NCBI GenBank assembly: GCA_017556805.1
Contig: JAFYMC010000034.1
Coordinates: 175,954-239,953, forward strand
Direction of reading: 5' to 3'
Source: Lachnospiraceae bacterium
GTDB lineage: Bacteria; Bacillota; Clostridia; Lachnospirales; Lachnospiraceae
DNA length: 64,000 nt
In this document: positions 44,981-53,177 of the stretch, one piece after another
Position numbering within the stretch: the first letter of the stretch is position 1
Layout: each line of letters opens with the position of its first letter
Notes under the pieces: generated by a model
Database searches by the model: none
The model's input: only the letters and a program-made list of their open reading frames with translations
What the model was told of the DNA's origin: nothing
Position numbers and translations under genes: made by a program

Positions 44981-45014
44981 GAAAAAGAGCGGCCCGTTTG
45001 GACCGCTCCTTTTC
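44981..45014 (-). terminator. Terminator of uxaC
   Basis: On the minus strand GAGCGGtCC pairs with GGcCCGCTC around AAAC, then TTTTTC. Confidence 0.85.
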
Positions 45015-45037
45015 GAGAGAAGGTATATTTACAAAAC

Positions 45038-46438
45038 TTAGAAATGGAAATAGCGTAAACAGTTGTTATAGGAAATATCCTGTACCATTTTACCGAGATA
45101 CTCCATATCTGCCGGGTACTCGCCGTTTTCCACCCAGGTACCGATGAGGTTACAAAGGATGCGGCGAAAGTACTCGTGTCTTGTGTAGGAGAGGAAGCTT
45201 CTGGAATCGGTCAGCATACCGATGAAGTTTGCCAGAAGTCCGAGGTTAGCGAGAGAGGTCATCTGCTCGGTCATGCCGGTCTTGTTGTCGTTGAACCACC
45301 AGGCGGAGCCCTGTTGAATCTTGCCCACAGCGGAAGAATCTTGAAAGCACCCGATGATGGTGCCGATGGCGGCATTGTCAATCGGATTTAAGGAGTACAG
45401 GATGGTGCGCGGAAGCTCCTCAGTCTGGGCCAGAGCATCAAGAAAAGCCGCCAGTTGCTCGGAGCAGTTTACGGAATTGATGCAGTCAAAACCGGTATCC
45501 GGGCCGATTGCTTTGAAAATTCTCGTATTGTTGTCACGACGCACACCGTAGTGGAGCTGCATCGCCCAATCCAGACGATGATATTCCCGGCCCATAAATA
45601 AAAGGAAGGCATACTTAAATTTTACCTGTTCTTCTTTGGACGGCATCTCACCGGAAAGTCTCTTTTCGAAAATAGCAGCTACTTCTTCATCGGAAGCAGG
45701 AGCGTACATGACATATTCCAGACCATGGTCGGAAATACGGCAGCCCATAGAAGCGAAGAACGCAAGACGTACCTTCAGAGCCTCCTTTAAGTCTGTAAAG
45801 GTCTCAATCTTCACACCGCTTACTGCGGAAAGCTTGGTGAGATAGTCAAGGTAATCCGGCTTTTCCAAGCCCATGGCCTTATCCGGGCGCCATGCCGGAA
45901 GCACCTGTACGTCAAAGGAATCATCCTCGGCAATGATTTTATGCCAAGCCAAGGAGTCAATCGGGTCGTCGGTGGTGCAGACTGTGGTTACGTTGGACAT
46001 CTTGATGAGATTGCGGGCGGAAAACCCGGCCTCTGCAAGCTTTGCATTACAAATATCCCAGACCTCCCTGGCGGTCTCCGGAGAGAGGGTACCGGTATAA
46101 CCGAAGTAGCGTTGAAGCTCTAAGTGGCTCCAGTGGTACAGCGGGTTGCCGATGGCCTTCTGTAAGGTGCCGGCCCAGGCTACAAACTTTTCGTAATCGG
46201 AAGCGTTGCCGGTGATGTATTTTTCTTCCACGCCGTTAGAGCGCATCTGACGCCACTTGTAATGGTCGCCCCCCAGCCATACCTGGGTGATGTTTTCAAA
46301 CTTACGATCCTCCGCAATTTCCTGCGGATTGATGTGACAGTGATAGTCGATAATCGGCATCTTTGCCGCATAGTCATGATATAAAACCTTTGCGGTGTCA
46401 TTGGAAAGTAAAAAGTCTTGGTCCATAAACGGTGTCAT
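45038..46438 (-). CDS. uxaC: Glucuronate/galacturonate isomerase
   Basis: Isomerises D-glucuronate to D-fructuronate and D-galacturonate to D-tagaturonate. 466 residues of the UxaC amidohydrolase-like fold. IIDYHCHINPQEIAEDRKF (about 30-48) includes the metal-site HxH; the WLGGDHYKWRQMRSNGVEE stretch and TVCTTDDPIDSLAWH (about 172-186) are conserved. Encoded downstream of a LacI-type regulator and close to kdgK, forming a hexuronate-use locus; uxaB/uxuB and the aldolase are not in the window. Confidence 0.95.
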   Translation of the reverse strand: MTPFMDQDFLLSNDTAKVLYHDYAAKMPIIDYHCHINPQEIAEDRKFENITQVWLGGDHYKWRQMRSNGVEEKYITGNASDYEKFVAWAGTLQKAIGNPLYHWSHLELQRYFGYTGTLSPETAREVWDICNAKLAEAGFSARNLIKMSNVTTVCTTDDPIDSLAWHKIIAEDDSFDVQVLPAWRPDKAMGLEKPDYLDYLTKLSAVSGVKIETFTDLKEALKVRLAFFASMGCRISDHGLEYVMYAPASDEEVAAIFEKRLSGEMPSKEEQVKFKYAFLLFMGREYHRLDWAMQLHYGVRRDNNTRIFKAIGPDTGFDCINSVNCSEQLAAFLDALAQTEELPRTILYSLNPIDNAAIGTIIGCFQDSSAVGKIQQGSAWWFNDNKTGMTEQMTSLANLGLLANFIGMLTDSRSFLSYTRHEYFRRILCNLIGTWVENGEYPADMEYLGKMVQDISYNNCLRYFHF

Positions 46439-46517
46439 AGTGTAACCTTCTTTCTATATGTGAATGAGTCATAATGAATGTGCGAATCAGAAACAAAGGT
46501 ATACTACGGAACAGAGC

Positions 46518-47516
46518 CTAGTATGCCGTTCCGCGTACAATAAAATCATTGGAAATCATGGTCTTGTTCGGAACATCCGCTCCCTGCAGTACCCGCATGA
46601 GAGTGTTGACCGTGGTAATGCTTAAGGTCTCCACGTGGTTGTCTAAGGTGGACAACTCCGGCGCGGTACAGATGCAGAGAAGTGAGTTGTTATAGCCTAC
46701 AATCTCCAAATCCTCCGGAATACGAAGTCCCGCAGTACCGGCAAACTTTACTGCGGCGACTGCCAGACAGTCCTCTGAGGTAAGAATGGCATCATAGGAG
46801 ATCCCTTCTTTATATAAATCTGTTAAAATAGTCTGAGTGGACGGGATATCATTCGGACAAAGACGAACGGCATCTTCGGAAATCGTAAGACCCGCAGCCT
46901 CCATACCGTCCCGGAATCCTTTGATTTTAATGCGGCTGCTGCTACTGTCGGAGCGGTACAGGAACGCAAAATGCTTCCGGCCGTGAGCGGCAAGACGTGT
47001 CACCGTATCATAGACCGCCTGGTAATCATCGCAAAGGGTACAGTAGATGTTCGGATGATTCAGATAACCGTTAATCATCATGACCGGAACCTCGTTTGCG
47101 GCGGAAATAATATAGTCGTTGTCAGCTTTGTTGGCTTCCAAATAATGAGAGCCCACTAAAATCACCGCATCGACCCGCTTGGACAGCAGGAGACGAAGGT
47201 AGTTCTTTTTGTTCTCCAGTTCATAGCCTGTACAGCAAAGAAAGGATTCGTAGCCGTTCTTGCGGAGCGTCTGCTCGAGATAGTAGACCGCATTCGCCAA
47301 AAAAGCATCGGAGGAGTCGGAGCAAAGAATACCGATGGTGTGCATGGTATTCAGTCCCAGTCCCCTGGCGAAAACATTCGGGGTATAGCCTAACTCTTCC
47401 ATAACGGAGAGCACACGTTCTTTTGTTTTGTCGCTGACGTTCCGGTTTCCGTTTAACACACGGGAAACGGTTGCAATGGAAACGCCGGCCTTTTTCGATA
47501 CGTCATAAATATTCAT
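46518..47516 (-). CDS. LacI-family regulator of the hexuronate locus
   Basis: Helix-turn-helix repressor of 332 residues: MNIYDVSKKAGVSIATVSRV at the N-terminus, hinge NGNRNVSDKT, then a periplasmic-binding-protein-like sensor domain (about 60-332). Position between uxaC and the divergent kdgK makes sugar-acid (for example KDG or hexuronate) control likely; this is inference, hence no symbol. A palindrome over the kdgK start of transcription (47666-47679) is a candidate operator. Only 79 bp separate it from uxaC, so the two are probably co-transcribed. Confidence 0.88.
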   Translation of the reverse strand: MNIYDVSKKAGVSIATVSRVLNGNRNVSDKTKERVLSVMEELGYTPNVFARGLGLNTMHTIGILCSDSSDAFLANAVYYLEQTLRKNGYESFLCCTGYELENKKNYLRLLLSKRVDAVILVGSHYLEANKADNDYIISAANEVPVMMINGYLNHPNIYCTLCDDYQAVYDTVTRLAAHGRKHFAFLYRSDSSSSRIKIKGFRDGMEAAGLTISEDAVRLCPNDIPSTQTILTDLYKEGISYDAILTSEDCLAVAAVKFAGTAGLRIPEDLEIVGYNNSLLCICTAPELSTLDNHVETLSITTVNTLMRVLQGADVPNKTMISNDFIVRGTAY

Positions 47517-47566
47517 AATATGAAAGCCCTTACAAAAATATTGAAATAAAAAAGTATTCCGCTTTT

Positions 47567-47595
47567 ATTATACACCAGACTGTAAAATAGCGCAA
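47567..47595 (-). promoter_or_regulatory. Probable promoter of the LacI regulator and uxaC
   Basis: Minus-strand TTGCGC (plus 47590-47595), 17-bp spacer, TATAAT (plus 47567-47572). A half-like CCCTTACAA lies near 47528, between it and the start codon. Confidence 0.6.
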
Positions 47596-47631
47596 GTGAA
47601 ACTTATAAAAAGAATTTTGATGAAAAAGAGA

Positions 47632-47660
47632 TTGACAGTTCTTGTTAAAATGTGTACAAT
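47632..47660 (+). promoter_or_regulatory. Promoter of kdgK
   Basis: TTGACA (47632-47637), 17-bp spacer, TACAAT (47655-47660): near-consensus sigma-A site. Confidence 0.88.
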
Positions 47661-47665
47661 CAAAC

Positions 47666-47679
47666 TGTAAACGCTTACA
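47666..47679 (+). promoter_or_regulatory. LacI-family operator / cre-like palindrome
   Basis: TGTAAACGCTTACA fits the cre consensus TGWAARCGYTWNCA and is also a typical LacI-family operator. It covers the predicted start of kdgK transcription, so bound protein would repress. Confidence 0.75.
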
Positions 47680-47745
47680 AAGAAGTAAGTGAAGGAAAAG
47701 TAAACAAAAAAATAGGTTAAGATAAACGAAAAGGAGATTAAGACT

Positions 47746-48777
47746 ATGGCAAAGGTTGTTACGATGGGCGAAATCATGTTAAGACTTTCTACCCCGGGAA
47801 ACGAGAAGTTTATTCAGGCGGACGAGTTTGATGTATGTTACGGCGGCGGTGAGGCCAATGTAGCGGTTTCTTTGGCAAACTACGGCCATGACGCACATTT
47901 TGTAACCAAGGTTCCGAAGAATCCGATCGGTGAGTGTGCGGTAGCAGCACTTCGCAAGATGAATGTAGGAACGGATAACATCGCCTACGGCGGAGAGCGT
48001 CTCGGTATTTATTTCCTTGAGACCGGTGCGGCCATGCGTGCTTCCAATGTAGTATACGACAGAGCGCATTCTTCCATTTCCACCGCAGTTGCGGCTGACT
48101 TTGATTTTGATAAGATTTTCGACGGTGTGGACTGGTTCCATTTTACCGGTATTACTCCGGCGGTTTCCGATGCTGCGGCAGAACTGACCGAGGAGGCACT
48201 TAAAGCTGCAAAGAAAGCCGGCGTAAAGGTGTCGGTTGATCTTAACTTCCGTAAGAAGTTGTGGACCTCCGAGAAGGCACAGAAGGTCATGAGCAATCTG
48301 ATGCAGTATGTGGATGTATGTATCGGTAACGAAGAAGATGCAGAGAAGGTTCTCGGATTTAAGCCGGGCAACACCGACGTTACGAACGGTGAGCTGGAGC
48401 TTGCGGGATATAAAGACATTTTTGAGCAGATGGTAGCAAAGTACAACTTTGAGTATGTAATCAGCTCTCTGCGTGTCAGCCATTCCGCATCGGACAACGG
48501 TTGGTCCGCTTGTATCTACTCCAGAGATACCAAGGAGTTCTATCATTCCAAGGAATACAGAATTTCTCCGATTGTGGATCGTGTGGGCGGCGGCGATTCC
48601 TTCGCAGGCGGCACTATTTGCGGTTTCCTTGACGGAAAGAACTTCAAGGATGCCTTAGAGTTCGGTGTGGCGGCGTCCGCATTAAAGCACACCATTCCGG
48701 GAGACTTCAACTTAGTTTCCAGAGCCGACGTTGACAATCTGGTTGGCGGCGACGGAAGCGGAAGAGTACAGAGATAA
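47746..48777 (+). CDS. kdgK: 2-dehydro-3-deoxygluconokinase (PfkB family)
   Basis: ATP-dependent phosphorylation of KDG to KDPG, feeding the Entner-Doudoroff split of hexuronates. 343 residues of the ribokinase fold: MGEIMLRLS at the start, CYGGGEANVAVSLANYG (about 26-42) for substrate binding, and DRVGGGDSFAGGTICGF (about 277-293) with the catalytic Asp and anion hole. The family assignment is sure; the KDG substrate is inferred from the neighbouring uxaC and the family. It ends at an unusual terminator with an alternative fold. Confidence 0.9.
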   Translation: MAKVVTMGEIMLRLSTPGNEKFIQADEFDVCYGGGEANVAVSLANYGHDAHFVTKVPKNPIGECAVAALRKMNVGTDNIAYGGERLGIYFLETGAAMRASNVVYDRAHSSISTAVAADFDFDKIFDGVDWFHFTGITPAVSDAAAELTEEALKAAKKAGVKVSVDLNFRKKLWTSEKAQKVMSNLMQYVDVCIGNEEDAEKVLGFKPGNTDVTNGELELAGYKDIFEQMVAKYNFEYVISSLRVSHSASDNGWSACIYSRDTKEFYHSKEYRISPIVDRVGGGDSFAGGTICGFLDGKNFKDALEFGVAASALKHTIPGDFNLVSRADVDNLVGGDGSGRVQR

Positions 48778-48783
48778 TTGATG

Positions 48784-48833
48784 GCGGGGCTGACGCAGGA
48801 GGAAACTGCGGAGTCCCGCTCTTATATTTTTTC
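48784..48833 (+). terminator. Terminator of kdgK
   Basis: GCGGGGCT (48784-48791) pairs with AGTCCCGC (48812-48819), extended by CGCAG/CTGCG, 7-nt loop, then TCTTATATTTTTT. Parts of it can instead pair with sequence further downstream. Confidence 0.9.
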
Positions 48834-48923
48834 TTTTGGTGGTTATGTAGAAGCAGCTTGTTTTATTTATTGAAATGAAAATATAAGAGCGGGCTGCGTA
48901 ACACCGATGACGTCTGCGTCAGC
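48789..48923. other. Nested long-range inverted repeats overlapping the kdgK terminator
   Basis: Outer arms GCTGACGCA (48789-48797) and TGCGTCAGC (48915-48923) are perfect complements. Inner arms of 16 bp, CCCGCTCTTATATTTT (48815-48830) and AAAATATAAGAGCGGG (48878-48893), are also perfect. The inner pair competes with the terminator stem, since it uses its 3' arm. The following 90 bp to the next gene show nothing else. Confidence 0.8.
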
Positions 48924-49014
48924 ACCTATTTCTTAGAAAGGCGGAATAAACATCGATGGTTGCATCAGGAGGCTTTTGGGTGTAAAATAGGAAGCGAGAG
49001 GGGGGAATGGGGTT

Positions 49015-49323
49015 ATGAAAAAGTTAATTTTGTTTATAAAAAAATGGTGTGTTGTTCCCTTCTGCTGTTTCCTGCTGTTTTATCCGGCATGGATACTTGG
49101 AATGATGATAGCATGGGGGTTGGGAATGACGATTTGGGAGTTGACAGGCTGGGAGGCGCCGGGGATAATAGTGGGAATGTTGATAACAGGAGCAATCACA
49201 TCGATTCCTATTATTTATAAGGTTAGAAATTCTCGGCGAATGAAAATAGGGGTGAAACGTGTTGTGATTGCAGCGTTTGTATTGTTTTTTGCAGGGGTTG
49301 CGTGGTTTGTGGCGATTATATAG
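49015..49323 (+). CDS. Small membrane protein, unknown
   Basis: 102 residues with about three hydrophobic segments (about 8-34, 44-66 and 78-100), a basic loop (RNSRRMKIGVKR) before the last, and no family recognised. ATG 49015 follows a G-rich GAGAGGGGGG run at a somewhat long distance. It precedes a lipoprotein gene by 9 bp, so the two are probably co-translated; joint function in the envelope is possible but unproven. Confidence 0.6.
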   Translation: MKKLILFIKKWCVVPFCCFLLFYPAWILGMMIAWGLGMTIWELTGWEAPGIIVGMLITGAITSIPIIYKVRNSRRMKIGVKRVVIAAFVLFFAGVAWFVAII

Positions 49324-49332
49324 GGGGAAAGT

Positions 49333-50415
49333 ATGAATAAAAAATTTGTTGCATCATTTTGTTTGTTATGTTTTTTGTTGGCGAGCTGTAGTGGAAATGA
49401 CAATGAAAAAAAGATAAATGGGCAGGAAAACTTGAATGTCGATTACAGCCAAACAATTTTATTTGTTTTAAGTGATACATCCTATGCAAATGAGTATGAA
49501 AATAAAGGTTACTTTGTTCTTGGGGACGGTTCCAAATGTTTTTTTGATTTATCCGATGAAGACCGAAACTATGCAAATATAGAGAATTTGTATCAATATT
49601 TGTCGAGTCATCTTTCGGAGTTCGAACGGATTGAGTATTTGTCACCGGAGGAAACGGTACAATGCATGGATTATTTATATGAGATAGAGGAACGTTCGGA
49701 AATAAAGAAAGATACGAATTATGTCGCTGATGCGGGACAAAGTGATTTATACGGAGTAAGATTTGTTTCCGATATGCCGGAGTTTGTGATGCTAAAGGGA
49801 GAGGGATGTCAATGCTGGGAACGGTCGGATGAGAACGTCGAAAAAATCATCGGACTTTTCGGGGAGGAATGGGCAGATGATTCCGATTATCTGAGGAGAA
49901 GAAGAAAGGCATTAGAGTATGAGTTTTCCGGTGACGAAGTTGTTGCAATGTTGGTCAATGTTGATATTACTGGAAAAACGGATACGGACCCTGCCATCTT
50001 ACTTGTATATGCAGACGGAGCAGTGGAAGCAGGTTTTGGAGATTATGGGGAAGTTTTGACAGAAAGCGGACTGAAAAGACAGTCTTTGGAGAACTATATC
50101 GCAGGACGAAGCTACCTGGGAAATCTGGGGAACGATGAAAGAAAACGATTATTATCTTTGATTTGTAATCTGGATACAAAAAGTCCGGTTGAGGATAGGA
50201 GTAGCTCTATTGTAGCGCCTTGTGTGGAGCCTACAAGACAATATTACCGTTATTGCGTTCAGTGGAGCAAAGAAGGTGCCACTTATGTAAAGGTAAATCA
50301 AGGGAATGATCAGAAGGGATTTACATCACAGCTGAAGGATGAGGCGGCAAAAAGAGCAGTGGAACTTGTGGTAGACGGGGCGTTTATGGAAGCATGGTAC
50401 GATATGCAGTATTAA
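49333..50415 (+). CDS. Lipoprotein of unknown function
   Basis: 360 residues. Signal peptide with lipobox LLASC places a lipid-anchored Cys near residue 19. The mature part is acidic and mixed alpha/beta, with a Cys pair in GEGCQCWERSD and others near CNLDTKS and APCVEPT, so disulphides are possible outside the cell. No known domain recognised. The weak AT-rich ribosome site and the short gap suggest translation linked to the preceding membrane protein. A broken small gene follows after 21 bp. Confidence 0.65.
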   Translation: MNKKFVASFCLLCFLLASCSGNDNEKKINGQENLNVDYSQTILFVLSDTSYANEYENKGYFVLGDGSKCFFDLSDEDRNYANIENLYQYLSSHLSEFERIEYLSPEETVQCMDYLYEIEERSEIKKDTNYVADAGQSDLYGVRFVSDMPEFVMLKGEGCQCWERSDENVEKIIGLFGEEWADDSDYLRRRRKALEYEFSGDEVVAMLVNVDITGKTDTDPAILLVYADGAVEAGFGDYGEVLTESGLKRQSLENYIAGRSYLGNLGNDERKRLLSLICNLDTKSPVEDRSSSIVAPCVEPTRQYYRYCVQWSKEGATYVKVNQGNDQKGFTSQLKDEAAKRAVELVVDGAFMEAWYDMQY

Positions 50416-50436
50416 CAGGAATGGAGGGGGAATAGT

Positions 50437-50694
50437 ATGGATAAGGCGTTGGAGTTTTTAAATGAAACTGGTGGATTCTTCCGGTGACTTTGGTGACCGG
50501 CTATTTCGGGTTTTATGGCGGATTGATTGTTGTTTTGTTTTTTTCGCTGGCATTGGATTGCACGACGTTGGGTTTTAATATGGATTTTTCTTGCGGGTTT
50601 TCCGATTGCTCTGATTGTGGATCTTGTTTTGATACTGGTGGCTGGGTTCTTTTTGTATCTCAAGTGGATGTATACGCAGATAATTGGCATGTAG
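50437..50694 (+). pseudogene. Frameshifted small membrane protein gene
   Basis: A good start (GGAGGGGG then ATG 50437) reads MDKALEFLNETGGFFR and stops at 50485. The next frame carries VTGYFGFYGGLIVVLFF, and after a T7 run (50538-50544) the original frame resumes as WVLIWIFLAGFPIALIVDLV and a second membrane-like stretch ending in KWMYTQIIGM before TAG at 50692. Two small indels thus split what looks like an 85-residue two-helix membrane protein. Sequencing error or slippage at the T7 run remain alternatives. Confidence 0.55.
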
Positions 50695-50737
50695 TCGGTC
50701 TGTAGGACCAATGGCTTAGAAATTTTTAAATTATTTG

Positions 50738-50766
50738 TTGACAAACAAAAGTCTCTGTTGTATAGT
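50738..50766 (+). promoter_or_regulatory. Promoter of the ABC exporter operon
   Basis: TTGACA (50738-50743), 17-bp spacer, TATAGT (50761-50766). Confidence 0.85.
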
Positions 50767-50787
50767 TGTATTAAGGAGTTAGTACAA
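50766..50787 (+). promoter_or_regulatory. Operator-like inverted repeat after the ABC promoter
   Basis: TTGTATTAA (50766-50774), GGAG, TTAGTACAA (50779-50787): arms match at eight of nine positions. Placed at the start of transcription, as for GntR/YtrA-type repressor sites; no such regulator gene is adjacent. Confidence 0.55.
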
Positions 50788-50811
50788 TCATACAAGGGAG
50801 GCTTTTCTTTT

Positions 50812-51525
50812 ATGTTAAAAATCGAAGGTTTTACGAAGCGCTACGGAGAGAAAGTGGCGGTAAACAATTTGAATCTGCATATTGCACCGGGAGAAATTTA
50901 CGGTTTTATCGGGCATAACGGAGCCGGAAAGACTACGACGTTAAAGGCTTGCTGTGGGCTCTTAAAGGCTACGGAGGGCACGATTTTGATTAATGGCAAG
51001 TCCATTGCGGAGAAACCGATTGCCTGTAAGAAGGAGATGGCATATATTCCGGATAATCCGGATTTGTATGATTTCCTGACGGGTTACGATTATTTGAATT
51101 TTGTGGCGGATGTGTACGCAGTACCGAAGAAGGAGCGGAATGAGCGTATTGATACCTACGGTGAGATGCTTGGTATTACCGAGGCGCTGGCGCTTCCGAT
51201 TTCCGAGTATTCCCACGGTATGAAGCAGAAGGTGGCCATTATTTCCGCACTGGTGCATGCACCGAAGCTGATTTTGATGGATGAGCCGTTTGTCGGTCTG
51301 GATCCGTCCGCTTCTCATCAGTTGAAGCAGCTCATGAAGAAGCATTGCGAAGAGGGCGGTGCGATTTTCTTCTCTACCCACGTGCTTGAGGTGGCGGAGA
51401 AGCTTTGTCATAAGGTGGCGATTATTAAGGGCGGTAATTTGGTGGCATCCGGCACCATGGATGAGGTCAGAGGTGATTCTTCCTTAGAGGAAGTATTCCT
51501 GGAATTGGAGGATGTGAAGGCATGA
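50812..51525 (+). CDS. ABC transporter ATP-binding protein
   Basis: Nucleotide-binding subunit of an ABC-2-type exporter. ATG 50812 after AAGGGAGG; the in-frame ATG at 50758 lies upstream of the predicted RNA start. Walker A GHNGAGKTT (about 34-42), Q-loop replaced by the YIPDNPDLYDFLTGYD segment common in this group, signature YSHGMKQK (about 132-139), Walker B LILMDEP (about 152-158) and the switch His in FFSTHVLEVAE. 237 residues. Its stop overlaps the permease start by 4 bp (ATGA). Substrate unknown. Confidence 0.95.
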   Translation: MLKIEGFTKRYGEKVAVNNLNLHIAPGEIYGFIGHNGAGKTTTLKACCGLLKATEGTILINGKSIAEKPIACKKEMAYIPDNPDLYDFLTGYDYLNFVADVYAVPKKERNERIDTYGEMLGITEALALPISEYSHGMKQKVAIISALVHAPKLILMDEPFVGLDPSASHQLKQLMKKHCEEGGAIFFSTHVLEVAEKLCHKVAIIKGGNLVASGTMDEVRGDSSLEEVFLELEDVKA

Positions 51526-53111
51526 AGCTTTTAATCGGAATTCGTATCAAAGCCTTTTTTGCTGCGATAAAGAAGGCCTTTGGCGCAAAAAAAGGGATGG
51601 GAGCCTTTTTGACGGTATGTATGGTGTTTTTATTCATCACTGTGGAAGGAATGCTGTTCGGTGCATGGAATCTGTTATCGACCTTCCTGGAAATGGATTT
51701 CGCATGGCTGTATTTTGCACTGGCAGGCCTTCTTGCCTTTGCCTTCGGTATCTTCGGTACGGTATTTACGACACAGGCCCAGATGTATCAGGCCAAGGAC
51801 AATGATTTGCTCCTTGCCATGCCGTTAAAACCGCATGCAATTGTGGGAAGCCGTGTGTTTGTATTGTATTTATTGACCATGCTGTTTGTGGCGGTTGTAA
51901 TGCTGCCGGCGGGACTGGTATACAGCTTTATGTGCGGATTTTCCGGAAGTTTTTGGCTGATATACCTGTTTTCCATGATTTTCATCGGCCTCCTGACCCA
52001 GGCAGTGACCTGTCTGCTGGGCTGGTTACTTCACTTTTTACTGGCGGGCTTCCGTCACAAGGCCATTGTGGCAACCGTGTTTATGACGGCAGTTATGATT
52101 TTGTATTTTATCGGTATCAATCAAATTGAAAACCTGATGATGCTTTTGGTAAATAACGGCGGTAAGATTGCATCAGCCATTCAAAGCTTTGCATGGCCGT
52201 TTTATGCGCTGGGTGTTGCCTGCTTTGGGGATTGGTTGCAGTTTGTGTTGCTGGCGCTTTTATGTATCGGTGTGTTTGCCGTTGTTACCGTGATTTTGAA
52301 TGTAACTTTTGTAAAAGCAATGCTGGTAGGCGGTAAGACAAAGCGTGCCGCAAAGCAGAAGAGGGATGACAAGGTACGTTCCGCTATGGGAGCCGTGTGC
52401 AGAAAGGAATCCAAGCGCTTCTTTACCAGTACCACCTATCTTGTAAATATCGGAATGGGGCTTTTTATGATTGTGGCCTTCGTGGGAGCGGGCATCATGT
52501 TAAAGGATAAGCTGTTGACGGTAATGGATCAGATGATGGAAGGAAAGCTCATGAAGATGCTTCCGGTTCTTTTGACGGGAACCATGGGGCTTCTGGCTTC
52601 TATGACGCCGATTTCCGCGCCGTCCGTATCTCTGGAAGGAAAGCATATCTGGATTTTACGTTCCATGCCGATCAGCGGAGAGGATGTATTGAAGGCAAAA
52701 CTTCGGTTCCATTGTGTCGCAAGTGTGCCTGTGGCATGCGTGGGAGCACTGGCTCTCGGAATCGTATATAAAATCGGTTTGTTTGAAACGGTTTTTATGG
52801 TCATCGGTACCGCAATTTTGTTTGTACTGACCGGTGTTTTGGGACTGATATTCAATATGTGTTTCCCGCGTCTTGACTGGCCGAATGAAGCGGCACCGTG
52901 TAAGCAGTCTATGGCAGTGTTCTTTTCCATTTTCGGAATGATGTTTATCAGTGCACTGTATGCGGGATTATGCATCGGATTTATGGCATTATTCGGCGGA
53001 GCGAACAGTGTATGGGCCTTCGCTGTTGTGAATGTGTTATTTGCCGGTGTTACCTACTTGTTCTATCTTTTGATGGTAAAGTGGGGCGGAAAGAAGTTTG
53101 AGGAACTGTAA
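51522..53111 (+). CDS. ABC-2-type exporter permease (putative ABC exporter family)
   Basis: 529-residue membrane subunit with some twelve hydrophobic segments, of the family annotated as putative ABC exporter (PF16962-like). N-terminal cytoplasmic stretch, membrane clusters about 28-270, then a basic soluble loop (KTKRAAKQKRDDKVR near 280) and a second cluster (about 300-520). TTQAQMYQAKDNDLLLAMPL is the family's conserved cytoplasmic loop. Translationally coupled to the ATPase. Substrate is unknown. Confidence 0.88.
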   Translation: MKLLIGIRIKAFFAAIKKAFGAKKGMGAFLTVCMVFLFITVEGMLFGAWNLLSTFLEMDFAWLYFALAGLLAFAFGIFGTVFTTQAQMYQAKDNDLLLAMPLKPHAIVGSRVFVLYLLTMLFVAVVMLPAGLVYSFMCGFSGSFWLIYLFSMIFIGLLTQAVTCLLGWLLHFLLAGFRHKAIVATVFMTAVMILYFIGINQIENLMMLLVNNGGKIASAIQSFAWPFYALGVACFGDWLQFVLLALLCIGVFAVVTVILNVTFVKAMLVGGKTKRAAKQKRDDKVRSAMGAVCRKESKRFFTSTTYLVNIGMGLFMIVAFVGAGIMLKDKLLTVMDQMMEGKLMKMLPVLLTGTMGLLASMTPISAPSVSLEGKHIWILRSMPISGEDVLKAKLRFHCVASVPVACVGALALGIVYKIGLFETVFMVIGTAILFVLTGVLGLIFNMCFPRLDWPNEAAPCKQSMAVFFSIFGMMFISALYAGLCIGFMALFGGANSVWAFAVVNVLFAGVTYLFYLLMVKWGGKKFEEL

Positions 53112-53130
53112 AGCAGAAGAATAGAAAAGA

Positions 53131-53169
53131 AAAACCACCGTATCGGTTCTGGCCGGAACGGTGGTTTTT
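53131..53169. terminator. Bidirectional terminator between ABC operon and flavoprotein gene
   Basis: AAAACCACCG pairs with CGGTGGTTTT, T run on each strand. Confidence 0.88.
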
Positions 53170-53177
53170 GCATATGC

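Noticed and set aside
50412-50795. 127-residue minus-strand frame over the decayed gene region
   Set aside because: No ribosome site or recognisable motif, and it runs through the consensus promoter of the ABC operon; the plus strand has a better start and membrane-like segments.
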